Assembly (NCBI RefSeq): GCF_030272615.1
Contig: NC_081406.1
Location: forward strand, 216,760,997 to 216,824,996
Length of the DNA: 64,000 nucleotides
Source of the DNA: Cryptomeria japonica
Taxonomy: Eukaryota; Streptophyta; Pinopsida; Cupressales; Cupressaceae
Direction of reading: 5' to 3'
Each line of letters opens with the position of its first letter. Positions within the stretch are counted from its first letter, which is position 1. Below, one piece after another: positions 23,621 to 33,649 of this stretch. The translations under genes were made by a program, and so were the position numbers. Below the pieces are notes generated by a model. It was not told the DNA's origin and made no database searches. It was given only the letters and a program-made list of their open reading frames with translations.

Positions 23621-24620
23621 TTTGAAGGTTTCACCTTCAGCAGATGGAAATGGTTTTTGGGTACCTAAGGGTGCTCTTTCATCTAAAGCAAAGTTACCTG
23701 CAGAGAAGACTATGTTATGGCACCAGAGACTTGACCACATTGGAGAAAAGGGTCTAAGGACCTTGAAAAATAAAAACCTTGTTGAAGGTTTGAATGATTG
23801 TAATCTTGACTTTGATTTATGTGAGCATTGCATTTATGGAAAACAAAACCGCGTTCAGTTTTACTCGAGTTCTCATAAAACTTGTGGTGTTTTGGATCTT
23901 ATCCATTCTGATGTGTTTGGTCTAGTAGATGTCTCTTCGATTGGAAAATCCACAAATTATGTTTCATTTATTGATGATTTTAGTAGAAGGACATGGGTAT
24001 ATTTTCTAAAGAGTAAATCTAAATTTTTTAGTCCTTTTAAAGAATTTAAAGCAATGGTTGAGTTGTAGACTGGAAAGAAAATAAAATGTTTGAGAACTGA
24101 TAATGGCGGTGAGTTTTGCTCTAATGATTTTGATAGATTCTGTAAAGACTGTGGAATTAACAGGCAGAAGACAACTCCGTATTCTTCACAGCAGAATGGA
24201 GTTGCAGAAAGAATGAACAGGACACTGATGGAGAAGGCTAGGAGTATGTTGAGTGGTACTGGTCTCGAACAAAAGTTTTGGGTTGAAGCTGTTGCCACTG
24301 CTTGCTACCTGATTAACAGGTCTCCTACATTAGCTCTTGTTGATAAAACACCTATGGAAGCATGGTCAGGTCACAAGCCTTCATTGAGACATCTTAGAGT
24401 TTTTGGTTGTGAGGCATATGCACATGTGGCAAAGGAGAAGTGAACAAAGTTGGAGAACAAGGTTGTGAAATGTATCTTCATCGGGTATAGTTATGGTGTG
24501 AAAGGATACAAGCTTTGGGACCCTGTTGCACAAAAGGTAATTCACAGTAGAAGTGTTATTTTTAGAGAAATTAAGTCTCCTTCTATTACATTGCAGCCAG
24601 AATAGACTAAAAAGGAAGAT
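23621..24620 (+). pseudogene. C2 integrase, premature stops
   Basis: The zinc-binding N-terminus shows 'WHQRLDHIGEKGL' and 'CEHCIYGKQNRV'. The catalytic triad is visible in 'FIDDFSRRTWVYF', 'TDNGGEF' and 'VAERMNRT' (Asp, Asp, Glu). 'EAWSGHKPSLRHLRVFGCEAY' closes the core. Stops at 24066-24068 (TAG, a Gln position), 24441-24443 (TGA, an Arg position) and 24603-24605 (TAG) interrupt it, while the frame itself never shifts. The key catalytic residues survive. Confidence 0.9.
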
Positions 24621-25750
24621 GTGATTCAACGTCCTTCTACACCTGAAAGAGTTGAATCGAGGCCCCTAGATAGGCAAGAAGTTGAGGAGAGCTCATCTAG
24701 CTCTGAATCTTCAGAAGAGGAGGAAGAACCTCCAACTCAGCTTGTTCGAAGGTCTACAAGACATAGACAACCACCTGAAAGGTATTCACCTAATGATTGG
24801 AGATGTATTTTTGCTCTGAATACTAGTGTGGATGAACCGAAATCTGTAGAAGAGGCATTAGGTATGAATGATGCAGAATCCTAGAAGATTGCTATGGAGG
24901 AAGAAATGGCAACTTTGAAAAAGAATGATACATGGGATCTTGTACCATTGCCTGAAGGATGAAAACCTATTGGTTGTAAATGGGTGTTCAAGAAAAAGAT
25001 TGCTTCAGATGGAAGCATTGAGAAGTATAAAGCAAGGTTGGTTGCAAAAGGCTACTCTCAGGTTGAGGGTGTTGATTACGGTGAGATATTTTCTCCTATT
25101 GCAAAAATGACGTCCATTAGATTTTTGCTTTCTATTGCTACTACTTATGATTTAGAGGTTGAGCAAATGGATATGAAAACTGCTTTCCTTCATGGTGATT
25201 TGGAGGAAGATATTTATATGACATAGCCGGAGCACTATGTGGTGAAAGGCAAAAGTAATTTGGTCTGTAAATTGAAGAAATCTTTGTATGGCGTCAAACA
25301 AAGTCCTAGGATGTGGTATCAGAAATTCGATACATATGTGTTGAGTTTGGGATTTGAACGTTCTAAATCAGATCACTATGTTTATTATAAATCTGATGGT
25401 GATCATTTCTTATTCATTGCATTGTATGTTGATGATATGTTATTCATTGGTAAAGGGAAAGGTATGATTTCAGAACTGAAGTCTCAACTCGCTGCTAAAT
25501 TTGAAATGAAAGATCTTGGTGCAGCAAAGCACATTCTTGGGATGGAAATTAGAAGAGATAGGGTGAACAGAAAGCTATGGTTAGGCCAGAGTAAGTATGT
25601 GAATTCAGTGTTACAGAGGTTCAACATGTAGAATTGTAGACCATTGAGTGTTCCTTTTACAGTTGGAACGAAACTATCTGTTTCAGATTGTCCTACATCC
25701 CCATTGGAGATGGAAGACATGAGCAGAGTGCCTTACTAGAGTGCGGTTGG
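24621..25750 (+). pseudogene. C2 reverse transcriptase, premature stops
   Basis: A Ser/Glu-rich linker is followed by '[20 protein letters not shown]', '[20 protein letters not shown]', '[17 protein letters not shown]' and the intact active site 'LYVDDMLFIG' near 25425-25455. 'FEMKDLGAAKHILGMEI' ends the domain. Stops are TAG 24882-24884, TGA 24960-24962, TAG 25224-25226, TAG 25629-25631 and TAG 25737-25739. All but the first stand at recognisable Gln or Arg positions; the first may have been Trp or Gln. Confidence 0.9.
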
Positions 25751-25754
25751 AAGC

Positions 25755-26414
25755 TTGATGTATGCTATGGTCTGTACTAGACTAGACATTGCCCAAGCAG
25801 TGGGAGTACTTTCTAGATATATGTCTAATCCTGGTAGAGTTCATTGGGATGCAGTCAAAAGAGTCTTCAGATATTTGAAGGGTACTTCAGAGTATTCTTT
25901 GTGTTATCATGGTAATTCAGTTGGAGACATGACTTCCCTTGATATCCATGGTTATGTGGATTCAGATTGGGCAGGTGATATTGATATTAGAAGATCCACC
26001 AGTGCTTATGTGTTTACTTTGTTTGGTGGTGCAATTAGTTGGATGAGTAAGCAACAGGCTGTGGTTGCTTTATCCACTACTGAAGCAGAGTATATGGCAG
26101 CTACTCATGCTTGTAAAGAGGCCATTTGGCTTAAAAGTCTATGTTCGGATATTGGAATAAAACAAGGTACAGTGACAGTTTATTGTGACAGTCAGAGTGC
26201 AATTAGCCTAGCTAAGAACCTGACATTTCATGCCCGGACCAAACATATTGATCTTCAGTATCATTTTGTTAGAGATATGGTCGAAGATGGTAGGGTGAAG
26301 CTGGTTAAGGTGGAAACTTTGATGAATGTTGCAGATGCTTTAACTAAGGCTATGAGCACAGAGAAGTTCAGATGGTGTTCAGAGTCGATGGGCCTTATGG
26401 CCCCTAGCAATTGA
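25755..26414 (+). pseudogene. C2 RNase H
   Basis: The longest intact stretch of C2, 219 residues up to its natural TGA. RNase H motifs are complete: 'GYVDSDWAGD' (Asp), 'STTEAEYMAATHACKEAIWL' (Glu), 'YCDSQSAISLAKN' (Asp) and 'HARTKHIDLQYHFVRDMVE'. It degrades the RNA strand during reverse transcription. It is cut from the rest of pol by the stop at 25737-25739. Confidence 0.9.
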
Positions 26415-26456
26415 TTCATTGTGTTGACATTCTCTTCCGCTCCTGCAAGGTGTTCG

Positions 26457-26470
26457 ACAAGTGGGAGATT
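26457..26470 (+). other. C2 polypurine tract
   Basis: The purine-rich AAGTGGGAG run just before the 3' LTR is the expected plus-strand primer. Confidence 0.8.
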
Positions 26471-27364
26471 TGTTGGGAAAAATGGTGTCTCAACCTTGCA
26501 TTTATGCAAGGTTACTACTTATAGTAAGTTTTCATTTGAGCATGAAATGGTGCAAAACTCTCCCTGAAGCTTCTGGTTGGCTAGATAAGCATTCCGGTAA
26601 AGTTGCGTCGCAAGGTCACAGCTAGTTTTGAAGATATTAAAGTTTTCATCTTGGAGGGGTGTGATAAAATGTTTAAACTTAATTTTGGGGGCTTTAGAGG
26701 CTCCGAAACACCCTGAAAAGTGGCTGTAACTGGCGCAGCCAGTTACAAGGTGATAGAGCACTTCGCGAGCTTTCTGGCGCTTCAAACAGTTCGTCAATCG
26801 GACACCCGGTTCTCAAGTTATGGCCTCCGGAAGTTTGTACTCCTGAAATAGGAAAAATAATTTGTATTGGATACATAAATGAGCTGTAAAAGGGAGTGAC
26901 ACATGTTGATGTGTGCTTTAACATGTCATAGGGCATCTAGAAGGGAGATAAGGTTGGCTACACCTTATTGGGTGGTTTTAGCCCATGGTTTTGTAATACC
27001 GTTTGACAGTTTCTTGTATTGTATCTCCTATTTATGAGGTGTGTGAGATAGAGGTTGTGTGTAAGAGTCTTATGGCTATTGAGTTGCTTCTGAATCTCTG
27101 ATTAGTGGTACTCGTGCGAAGAGCTTTCTCTACAAGTATGTTGTAATCTGTTTTTGATTTCTGAATAAAATATTGGGCTGCTTTTGGAGTGTGGGGTTTT
27201 TCTCCCGAAAGGGTTTTCCCCACGTAAATCACTGTGTTGTGGTATGAATGCTGTTATATCTATTTCTATTTTCTGTAACTATTGTAATGATCTAAAAAAG
27301 TTTTGCATTACCCTCCTCTCAAGGTTAGTGTAGGAAGTTGTTTCCGTTATTTTACTTCCTTACA
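26471..27364 (+). repeat. C2 3' LTR
   Basis: 894 bp, the same length as the 5' copy. Confidence 0.93.
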
Positions 27365-27369
27365 ATTCT

Positions 27370-27745
27370 TAGGGCTAACCTATTTGCACGTTTCATTTTC
27401 CTTTTTGGTAAATGTAATCTTTTGTGGCTGGCCTGGACGTGTTTCAAAGAATATATATATTGTTATTTGTGACCCTTAGGAGGAGTTCAGAGGTTATGAG
27501 GATTGATTTTTTAAAATTGTAATCTCGATACCTCTCGGAGGTCTAGAAGGATTGTAATCTAGCATGTAGTATGAAATAGGGCATGTTAGCTTGCATGTAA
27601 CCAGATGATTACTAGATGTTCTATGATGATAATATGATGATGCAGATATATTTTATCCATTTTTTTTAATTTCTTCCATTGTGTTACTCTTGTTGCATGA
27701 TGTGGTCAGTTCTCTTTGAGGACCCACTAGACCATGGCTACACCA
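27370..27745 (+). repeat. G1 3' LTR, right part
   Basis: 376 bp continuing the G1 LTR after the C2 target duplication; ends CACCA. Confidence 0.88.
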
Positions 27746-27750
27746 AGTAC

Positions 27751-28465
27751 TCACCACCTGATTAAAAAAATATAACCACACACGCTACATTATCACATGT
27801 AGACCAAGCAATGTCGACCAAGAAATAGCACTAACCCATATTACATTCCTTGAATGTGAAACACCTCCAAGAATTATGCATCGAACATCCACAACACACT
27901 ACAAGCATCCAGTCAGCCAAAAATAGGAAGAACACTAACACATAAGAGAAAATCATAAATTACATAGTCAATGATCAATGCAAACCACCAACACAAAAGG
28001 AACATGATCCAAAAAAATCCACAAACATCATGAAGAACCTCAAGAACACTAACTGCAATGACTATAAACCTAGAAAAATAACTTACAAGCTCCAAACCAT
28101 GAACCACCTGAATTGAGGATAAACATCAACGTCTCAAATATATCTCTAGATTCATAGATTGAGATATTTCAATGTAGATAAAAATACTAACACTCTATCA
28201 TCACTGAACAACTAAAAATTTAGTCTCAACACAAATACCCATAAATCAATCAAATCTCCATGCGGACCACATAAATCTAAACTGAATCATCTATACATGC
28301 CCATCTAAAAACCCTTTAATCCACAAACTCTGATCATCAAAATGATAAACAAACCAACACTAAAATTCACTACAACACTATCACAAATAGAGAAATATGT
28401 TGAAATGAATGACAACACATCTCTTAGATATCTCTCAAGCACATATTTGCAACATATCTCCAACA
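27751..28465 (-). repeat. C3 3' LTR, partial
   Basis: 715 bp remain. The minus-strand start TGTTGGAGATATG follows the polypurine tract directly. Confidence 0.65.
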
Positions 28466-28680
28466 ATATCCCCATTTGGCACTGATGGCAACATATGATG
28501 TGCAAAACAATCAATGACAAATAATTCAACAACTCTCTCATAATACTCTCTCCCCCTTAAATCACTTCACATTTTTTCAGATGACTCTCTCCCCCTTGAC
28601 ATCAATGGAAAAGACACATATTTGTAATTAAACCACAAAACTAACTTACAAAATACTCCCCCTGAGTAGTAGCCTCCACT
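28466..28680 (-). promoter_or_regulatory. C3 multiple polypurine tracts
   Basis: On the minus strand, AAATGGGGATA touches the LTR. Further AAGGGGGAGAG tracts lie near 28550 and 28590, and one CAGGGGGAGT near 28657. This is the same arrangement as in C1. Confidence 0.7.
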
Positions 28681-28748
28681 CATCAGTCCAGATCACAAGA
28701 TATGACTATGAAATGCACCAGACTGATGCATATCAAAACATCTTAGTT

Positions 28749-29496
28749 CTAATCAAGAGGGGAAATTACCCCTAACTTCCATCTGAGATACTCAAAAGAG
28801 TCTTTAGGCAAAGGCTTCATGAAAATATCTGCAATATGTTCCTTTGTAGGAACATAATCCAATTTGACTTCCTTCTCATTCACCTTGTCTCTCAAAAAGT
28901 GAAACTTTATTGATATATTTTTAGTCTTTGAATGCAACACCAAATTCTTAGAAATGTTAATTGCACTTGATCTATCATAGTAGATAGCAATAGGCTCATC
29001 ATACACTACTCTAATATCTTTCAACATCTGCTTCATCCATACCACTTGAGTACAATTGTTAGCAACACCGATATACTTTTCCTTTGCAGTAGATAGGGAA
29101 ATAGAGTTCTACTTTTTTCTCAACTAAGAAACCAACCTTTTTCCCAAGAAAAATGCACCACCATAGTACTCTTTTGGTCATCCACATCTCCTGCCCAATC
29201 AATTCAATAAAATTACTCAAAGTAAAATCATCATCTTTAGGATACCATAAACCAAAATCAACAGTTCCATTCAAATATGTGAAAATTATTTTAACAACTA
29301 CAACATGAGATTCCTTAGGATCAACTTGAAATCTAACAACAAGAAAAACAAAATTCATTATATCAAGTCTAGTGTAAGTCAAATAAAGTAATCCACCATT
29401 CATAGATATGTATCTAGTCTGATTTGTTTTATGGGAATCATCATCCTTAGTCAACTTACATCCAGTAACCATAGGAGTTCTAGTGTAGTCACAACA
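28749..29496 (-). pseudogene. C3 RT C-terminus and RNase H, broken
   Basis: RT is present from 'TRTPMVTGCKLTKDDDS' through 'GGLLYLTYTRLDIMNFVF' and 'DPKESHVVVVKIIFTYLNGT' (29490-29200). RNase H follows ('IYYDRSSAINISKNLVLHSK', 'VKLDYVPTKEHIADIF', 'KPLPKDSFEYLRWKLG', 29045-28749). There are frame changes between the two parts. The sequence is close to the RNase H of C1 and supports the same lineage. The RT active site is not present, because G2 inserted downstream of it. Confidence 0.85.
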
Positions 29497-30206
29497 TGAG
29501 AGAGTCCTCAAAGAGAACAGTCTGGACCATGCAGGAAGAGAAACACAATAGAAGCAACAGAATGTGATGGAGGCAATGCAAAATCAGACATTTATTATAT
29601 CAAGGAATTCAAATACAAATCAGCTAACAACAATGCAAGCTTTCAGGTTTGGCACCCAGGCTTTCTTACATTGATTTATATGATATTCATAGTTCTAGGA
29701 TGATTTGCATCAGCCCAAGATGAAAAATAATTGTTGATGAAGAAGGTGTAAAGTGTAGAAAAACTAGGGCGGCCTCTGCCAAAAGAATTCCTCTGGAAAA
29801 TAGATAAAATGAGGTGCAAACCTAAGGGAAGGTCGACCATAAGCCAAGGAGCATTGGAGGCTACGAAATGAGGCTCCACAAGCCATGGAAATGATCAGCA
29901 AGATTCTCCATTAGCAAATAGGTCCAATCAGTTCTATTGCTTTGAGTTAGAAAAATCTCACATTATAGAAGTCATAAATTGCCAAAAAAAGATCCAAATG
30001 TCTCAAGAACTTAGGATAAGGTAGATGAACATGTCTGCAAACAAAATTCAGCTCCATGAGATCCAGTGAACAAGTGCGGTAAAACACAAAATAAAACGTC
30101 GAAACTACAAAGCCGAATTGAATAAAAAACAAAATAGAAAGTAAACTAAAATGTAAATGTTTTTGGGTGATGCAAAATTGCCAGAGCCAGGTATGCTCCT
30201 GCATCA
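29497..30206 (-). repeat. G2 3' LTR
   Basis: About 710 bp. The terminal motifs are shared with G1 and G4 although most of the interior differs. Confidence 0.7.
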
Positions 30207-30477
30207 TACATCTGAGGTTGATTAAAAGTGAGCTCCTCACTTTGTAGGGTCTAGAGGAAAACCAAGATGGTCTACCTTATCCTGTGAAATACATGAGGAG
30301 TCTTCAACTAGTGTACCCTTCCATTTCACAAGATACTCTATGTATTGTTTGCCTCAGGTGTTGTGCCCAATTCTACTATCCAAAATGTCTTCAATCTTAT
30401 CTGGTACCCTCTAGAGTAGCTACTTCTCTAAGTCTCCTGCACTATCTTCACCAAATTTTACCTCATGATACTAATGT

Positions 30478-31339
30478 AGGTCTACAATATTCAATATAGG
30501 TAAAATACCCAAGGTATCAAGTAACTCCACTTCATATGCATTTTCAGAACTGAATTTCCTCAAGATCGTACAAGGTTTAAACTTCCTCATCTTCAACTTA
30601 TTATAGGTACCAACTAGAAATATTTATTTTCTGAGATACACCATCACTTCATCTCCAACTTCAAATTCCTTGTGTTTCCTTTTTTCATCTTCTTTCTCTC
30701 TATACTTATTGTTCATGTCCTCCAAATGTTTTTTGAGCTAAAAATGTACTTCCTTCACATGTTTCACAAATGCTTCTGCTTTTTCACTCCTTTTATGGAC
30801 TCATTACTAATGTCTCTTAACTCTAATATGCCTCTAGTGTGTACTCTAGTAAAAATCTGAAAGGGTGTTCTGTTGGTACTCCTATTCACTAAATTGTTGT
30901 AGGATAACTCTACTTGTGCAAGAACCAAGTCCCAACTTCTAGTTTTCTCTCCAACTAAGGATCTCAATAAGTTTCCCAAACTCCTATTTAATACTTATGT
31001 CTATCCATTAGTCTGTGGGTGAAAAGTTGAAATGAATTTCAAATCTATCTTCATCTTCTTCCAAAGTGTTCTCCAAAAATATCCAACAAATTTAGTGCCT
31101 CTATTAGAAATTATGCTCTTAGGTAATCCATATAGTCTCACCACCTCCTTGAAAAATGGGTCATCTATATGCATGGCATTTGTTATCTTCTTACAGGGTA
31201 TGAAATATGCCATCTTTGAGAATCTATCCAACCTCACAAATATAGAATCATTTCCTCTCTGTGTCCTAGGCAATCCAAGTATAAAGTTGATGCTTATTTC
31301 CTCCCAAGATCTCTCTAGAACTATCAAAGGCTTATACAA
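30478..31339 (-). pseudogene. G2 integrase, broken
   Basis: Core: 'WEEISINFILGLPRTQRGND', 'VRLDRFSKMAYFIP' (first Asp), 'LPKSIISNRGTKFVGYFWR' and 'FHPQTNG' (31339-31001). The second catalytic Asp of the usual S-D-R-D is Asn here (G-to-A), so the enzyme would be dead even without stops. 'WDLVLAQVELSYNNLVNRST' follows (30979-30764). The C-terminal domain has 'GDEVMVYLRK', 'VGTYNKLKMRKFKPC' and 'NAYEVELLD' (30690-30500). The pattern is that of plant Ty3/gypsy integrases, probably chromovirus-like. Confidence 0.87.
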
Positions 31340-31549
31340 TCCAACATTCTAGCTGCTACCTTTTGCAAGTTGATAAATTCTACAGCTCTAAACAAATTTC
31401 CTAACATCCTTATGAATATGAGGCCAAAAGTAATTCTTACTAACCAAGGCTACTTTCTTATCAATACCAAAGTGTCCTGCTAGTCCTCCACTATGCTTCT
31501 CTTTTATCAATTTCTCCCTCATAGAGCTCCTAGGTATACACAACTAGAT

Positions 31550-32107
31550 TCATCTAAACAACATCTCATCTTGAATGAAATAATATAGCCACCTAATCCT
31601 ATCCACCACAACAAGTTCCTTACAATCTTTCCAAGGTTCTAGAAAATTGAGTTCATTCTCATACAAGTTCTTCGATTCCTCAAAACCCAATACATCCAAT
31701 CTCATCTCCATCAGAAAGTTTGTCCTTCTACTCAAGGAATTATCAACTTTATTTGACTTCCCACTTCTATGATTCAAAAAAGAGGTATAAATCTGAAAGA
31801 ACTCCACCCATCTCAGGTGTCTTTGATTCACCTTACTTTGACTGTTCAAATATTGCAAAGCTTAATGATCGGTATACGACACAAACTCTTTAGGTAGTAA
31901 ATAATGTCTCCACTTCTTTAATGCTTGAATTATTGCATAAAACTCTTGATCATACACAAAATATCTCCTTCTTGCATCATTCTATTTTTCACTGAAATAA
32001 GCTATTGTTCTTCCCTCCTTACTTAACACTGCCCCAATTTCATTCTCATTTGTATCACAATCCACTTGAAATACTTTGCTAAAATTTAGTAAAGCCAATA
32101 TAGGTTG
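31550..32107 (-). pseudogene. G2 RNase H and linker, split by E1
   Basis: RNase H starts inside the target site of E1: 'LALLNFSKVFQVDCDTNENE' reads directly across the restored junction (40934 onward to 32107 downward). The end of the domain is 'LRWVEFFQIYTSFLNHRSGK' with 'NKVDNSLSRR', the usual end of gypsy RNase H. The linker to integrase follows. Several stops are present. Confidence 0.82.
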
Positions 32108-33096
32108 TATTGGAATCAGGGATCACTGAGAGGGGGGGTGAATCAGTGATCTACCAGAAATTAAAACTGCAAACTTATTCTTTATCCACCTGTTAGTTAT
32201 GAATAATAAATATGAACACACACATGCAACAATAAAAGCACAAATCCACAACACCAAAATTTTTACATGGAAACCTGGAAAGTGAAAAACTACGGTGGGG
32301 TTGGAATCCACAATATTCATATACTATGGCCAGGAGTACATAAATATTTCCTAGACAGGGAATGTACTTTCATTCAGGTTCACTACTCAATTATGTATGT
32401 CTAGAAGGCTGTCTAGAAGGCTACAACCTTCAGGGAAGTCTCACTAACTTACAATTTGATTACAAAGGGAATGTACAATGAATGAACTCATAGAAAGTAT
32501 CTGACAATGCAAAATTGAGTTCCGGTTAGGCTCTGTATCACTGACTGTCTCTACTCTGCTAATTTCCTTGTTTTGGTCTCAGTTAGCCACCTGTTGAATT
32601 GGAAGCAAAATGCGCATCTGGAATTGCACTCAATCATACCAAAATTGATCACTTACACATAACACTACAAAAATCAACCACTACAACGATCTTATATATC
32701 CAGTCTCACCACAAAAAATAATCTCTGTCAAGTCGGCTTGAAGAGATGTAACGTGTAGATGAAGTCGGTTTCAATCTTGAATACACCATAACACTGGACT
32801 AAAATATTATGTCAAAACACTTCCAATAGGTTTTATGAAACACCTAGATCACCAAAATAATCACCACAAACACCACAAACATTGGAGATGATTCTAGAAC
32901 AACACATTATTGAGATACCTTGTTTTACCCTATTTTGTTGGTTAATTGTCTATCGATTACCTCCATCTTTCGGATAAGCTAAATAACAACTGCAGGATCA
33001 AATCACCATGAAGATTTGACATCAATTACAACTCTAAACAAATAATCAACCATCAAAAGTCTCCCAAAATCACCAAATGAGTGTCAATTGCGAACA
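32108..33096 (-). repeat. E1 3' LTR
   Basis: 989 bp. The expected CA end is changed (TATTGG instead of TGTTGG on the plus strand). Confidence 0.9.
32121..32151 (-). promoter_or_regulatory. C-rich hairpin near the E1 3' LTR end
   Basis: Perfect 9-bp arms GATCACTGA and TCAGTGATC enclose TTCACCCCCCCTC (13 nt). The hairpin is 13 nt from the LTR end. Confidence 0.7.
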
Positions 33097-33345
33097 ATAT
33101 CCCCCTTTAGCATTGATGGCAACACCTGCGAAAAATGACTAAGTGCTGAAATTTGTACAACTGGATGAAAGAATAAAAGAATACAAGTTCCAAGACTCCC
33201 CCTTAGATCAACAATCCATGAATCTACAATACACTGGGGTATACACTCCATACAAAGAATCAGTCTATACACTATACATTTTTCTTCTCATCGCTTCCCC
33301 GATACATTTTTCATCGCATCTCTCCCCCTTTGATAGCAATGCCAA
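33097..33345 (-). promoter_or_regulatory. E1 polypurine tracts
   Basis: Minus strand AAAGGGGGATAT abuts the LTR. A second AAAGGGGGAGAG lies near 33331 and a shorter CTAAGGGGGAGT near 33203. Confidence 0.7.
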
Positions 33346-33649
33346 AGATAGGGTGTCCATAAAAAAGTGTTGTACATGTTCACCAGAGGATTAAATCTAT
33401 ACATGCTTTAGTATATGTGCATAAGCCATCTTGAGGAACCCTAGATATGTTTTCCAACCTGCCCGCAACTTCTCCAATATTGAAACAAAACTATTCAAAA
33501 CATAGGCATGAAACTCTATAGAAGAAATGTCTGTACGAGTATCCTAAGACATATTTTGTATTCAGTCCATTTATGATACATTAAGGTGTCTAATCGGGGA
33601 CCAATTAGGTTTTGGAGTTCACCTGCTCACCAGATTATCCTCTCCTTCT

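Larger units (their letters stand above)
21353..27364 (+). mobile_element. C2: complete Ty1/copia element, Tork-like
   Basis: Both LTRs are 894 bp (21353-22246 and 26471-27364) and are flanked by perfect duplications ATTCT (21348-21352 and 27365-27369). It inserted into the 3' LTR of G1. Gag and pol occupy a single frame from 22371 to 26414 with no frameshift but 13 premature stops. By hand the two LTRs differ at roughly 50 positions, nearly all transitions. The 'LKMEDLLIDRDLW' gag start and the 'RDWFSEYEGFNGGKVYLGDD' region fit the Tork/Tnt1 branch. The domain order protease-integrase-RT-RNase H is that of copia. Confidence 0.93.
16831..27745 (+). mobile_element. G1: non-autonomous gypsy-like element (gag and protease only), host to S1 and C2
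   Basis: The LTRs are 16831-17611 (781 bp) and 20932-21352 plus 27370-27745 (797 bp in total); the second is split by C2. Ends are TGATGCAGG and CCCCA/CACCA. The flanks AACAC and AGTAC share 3 of 5 bases, differing by transitions, consistent with an aged target duplication. Between the LTRs there are gag, one zinc knuckle, a protease and a charged tail, then the 3' LTR. No RT, RNase H or integrase sequence is present, although only one insertion (S1) interrupts the interior. G4 has the same tail joined directly to its LTR, so the lack of pol looks like a family trait. Confidence 0.82.
27751..29496 (-). mobile_element. C3: 3' end of a SIRE-like copia element, cut by G1 and G2
   Basis: On the minus strand: the end of RT, RNase H, several polypurine tracts, then the start of a 3' LTR (TGTTGGAGATATG at 28465, running left). 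The LTR is cut at 27746-27751 by G1. RT stops abruptly at 29496, where the LTR of G2 begins. The rest of the LTR may lie left of G1 (before 16831); the rest of pol is not visible in the window. Confidence 0.78.
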
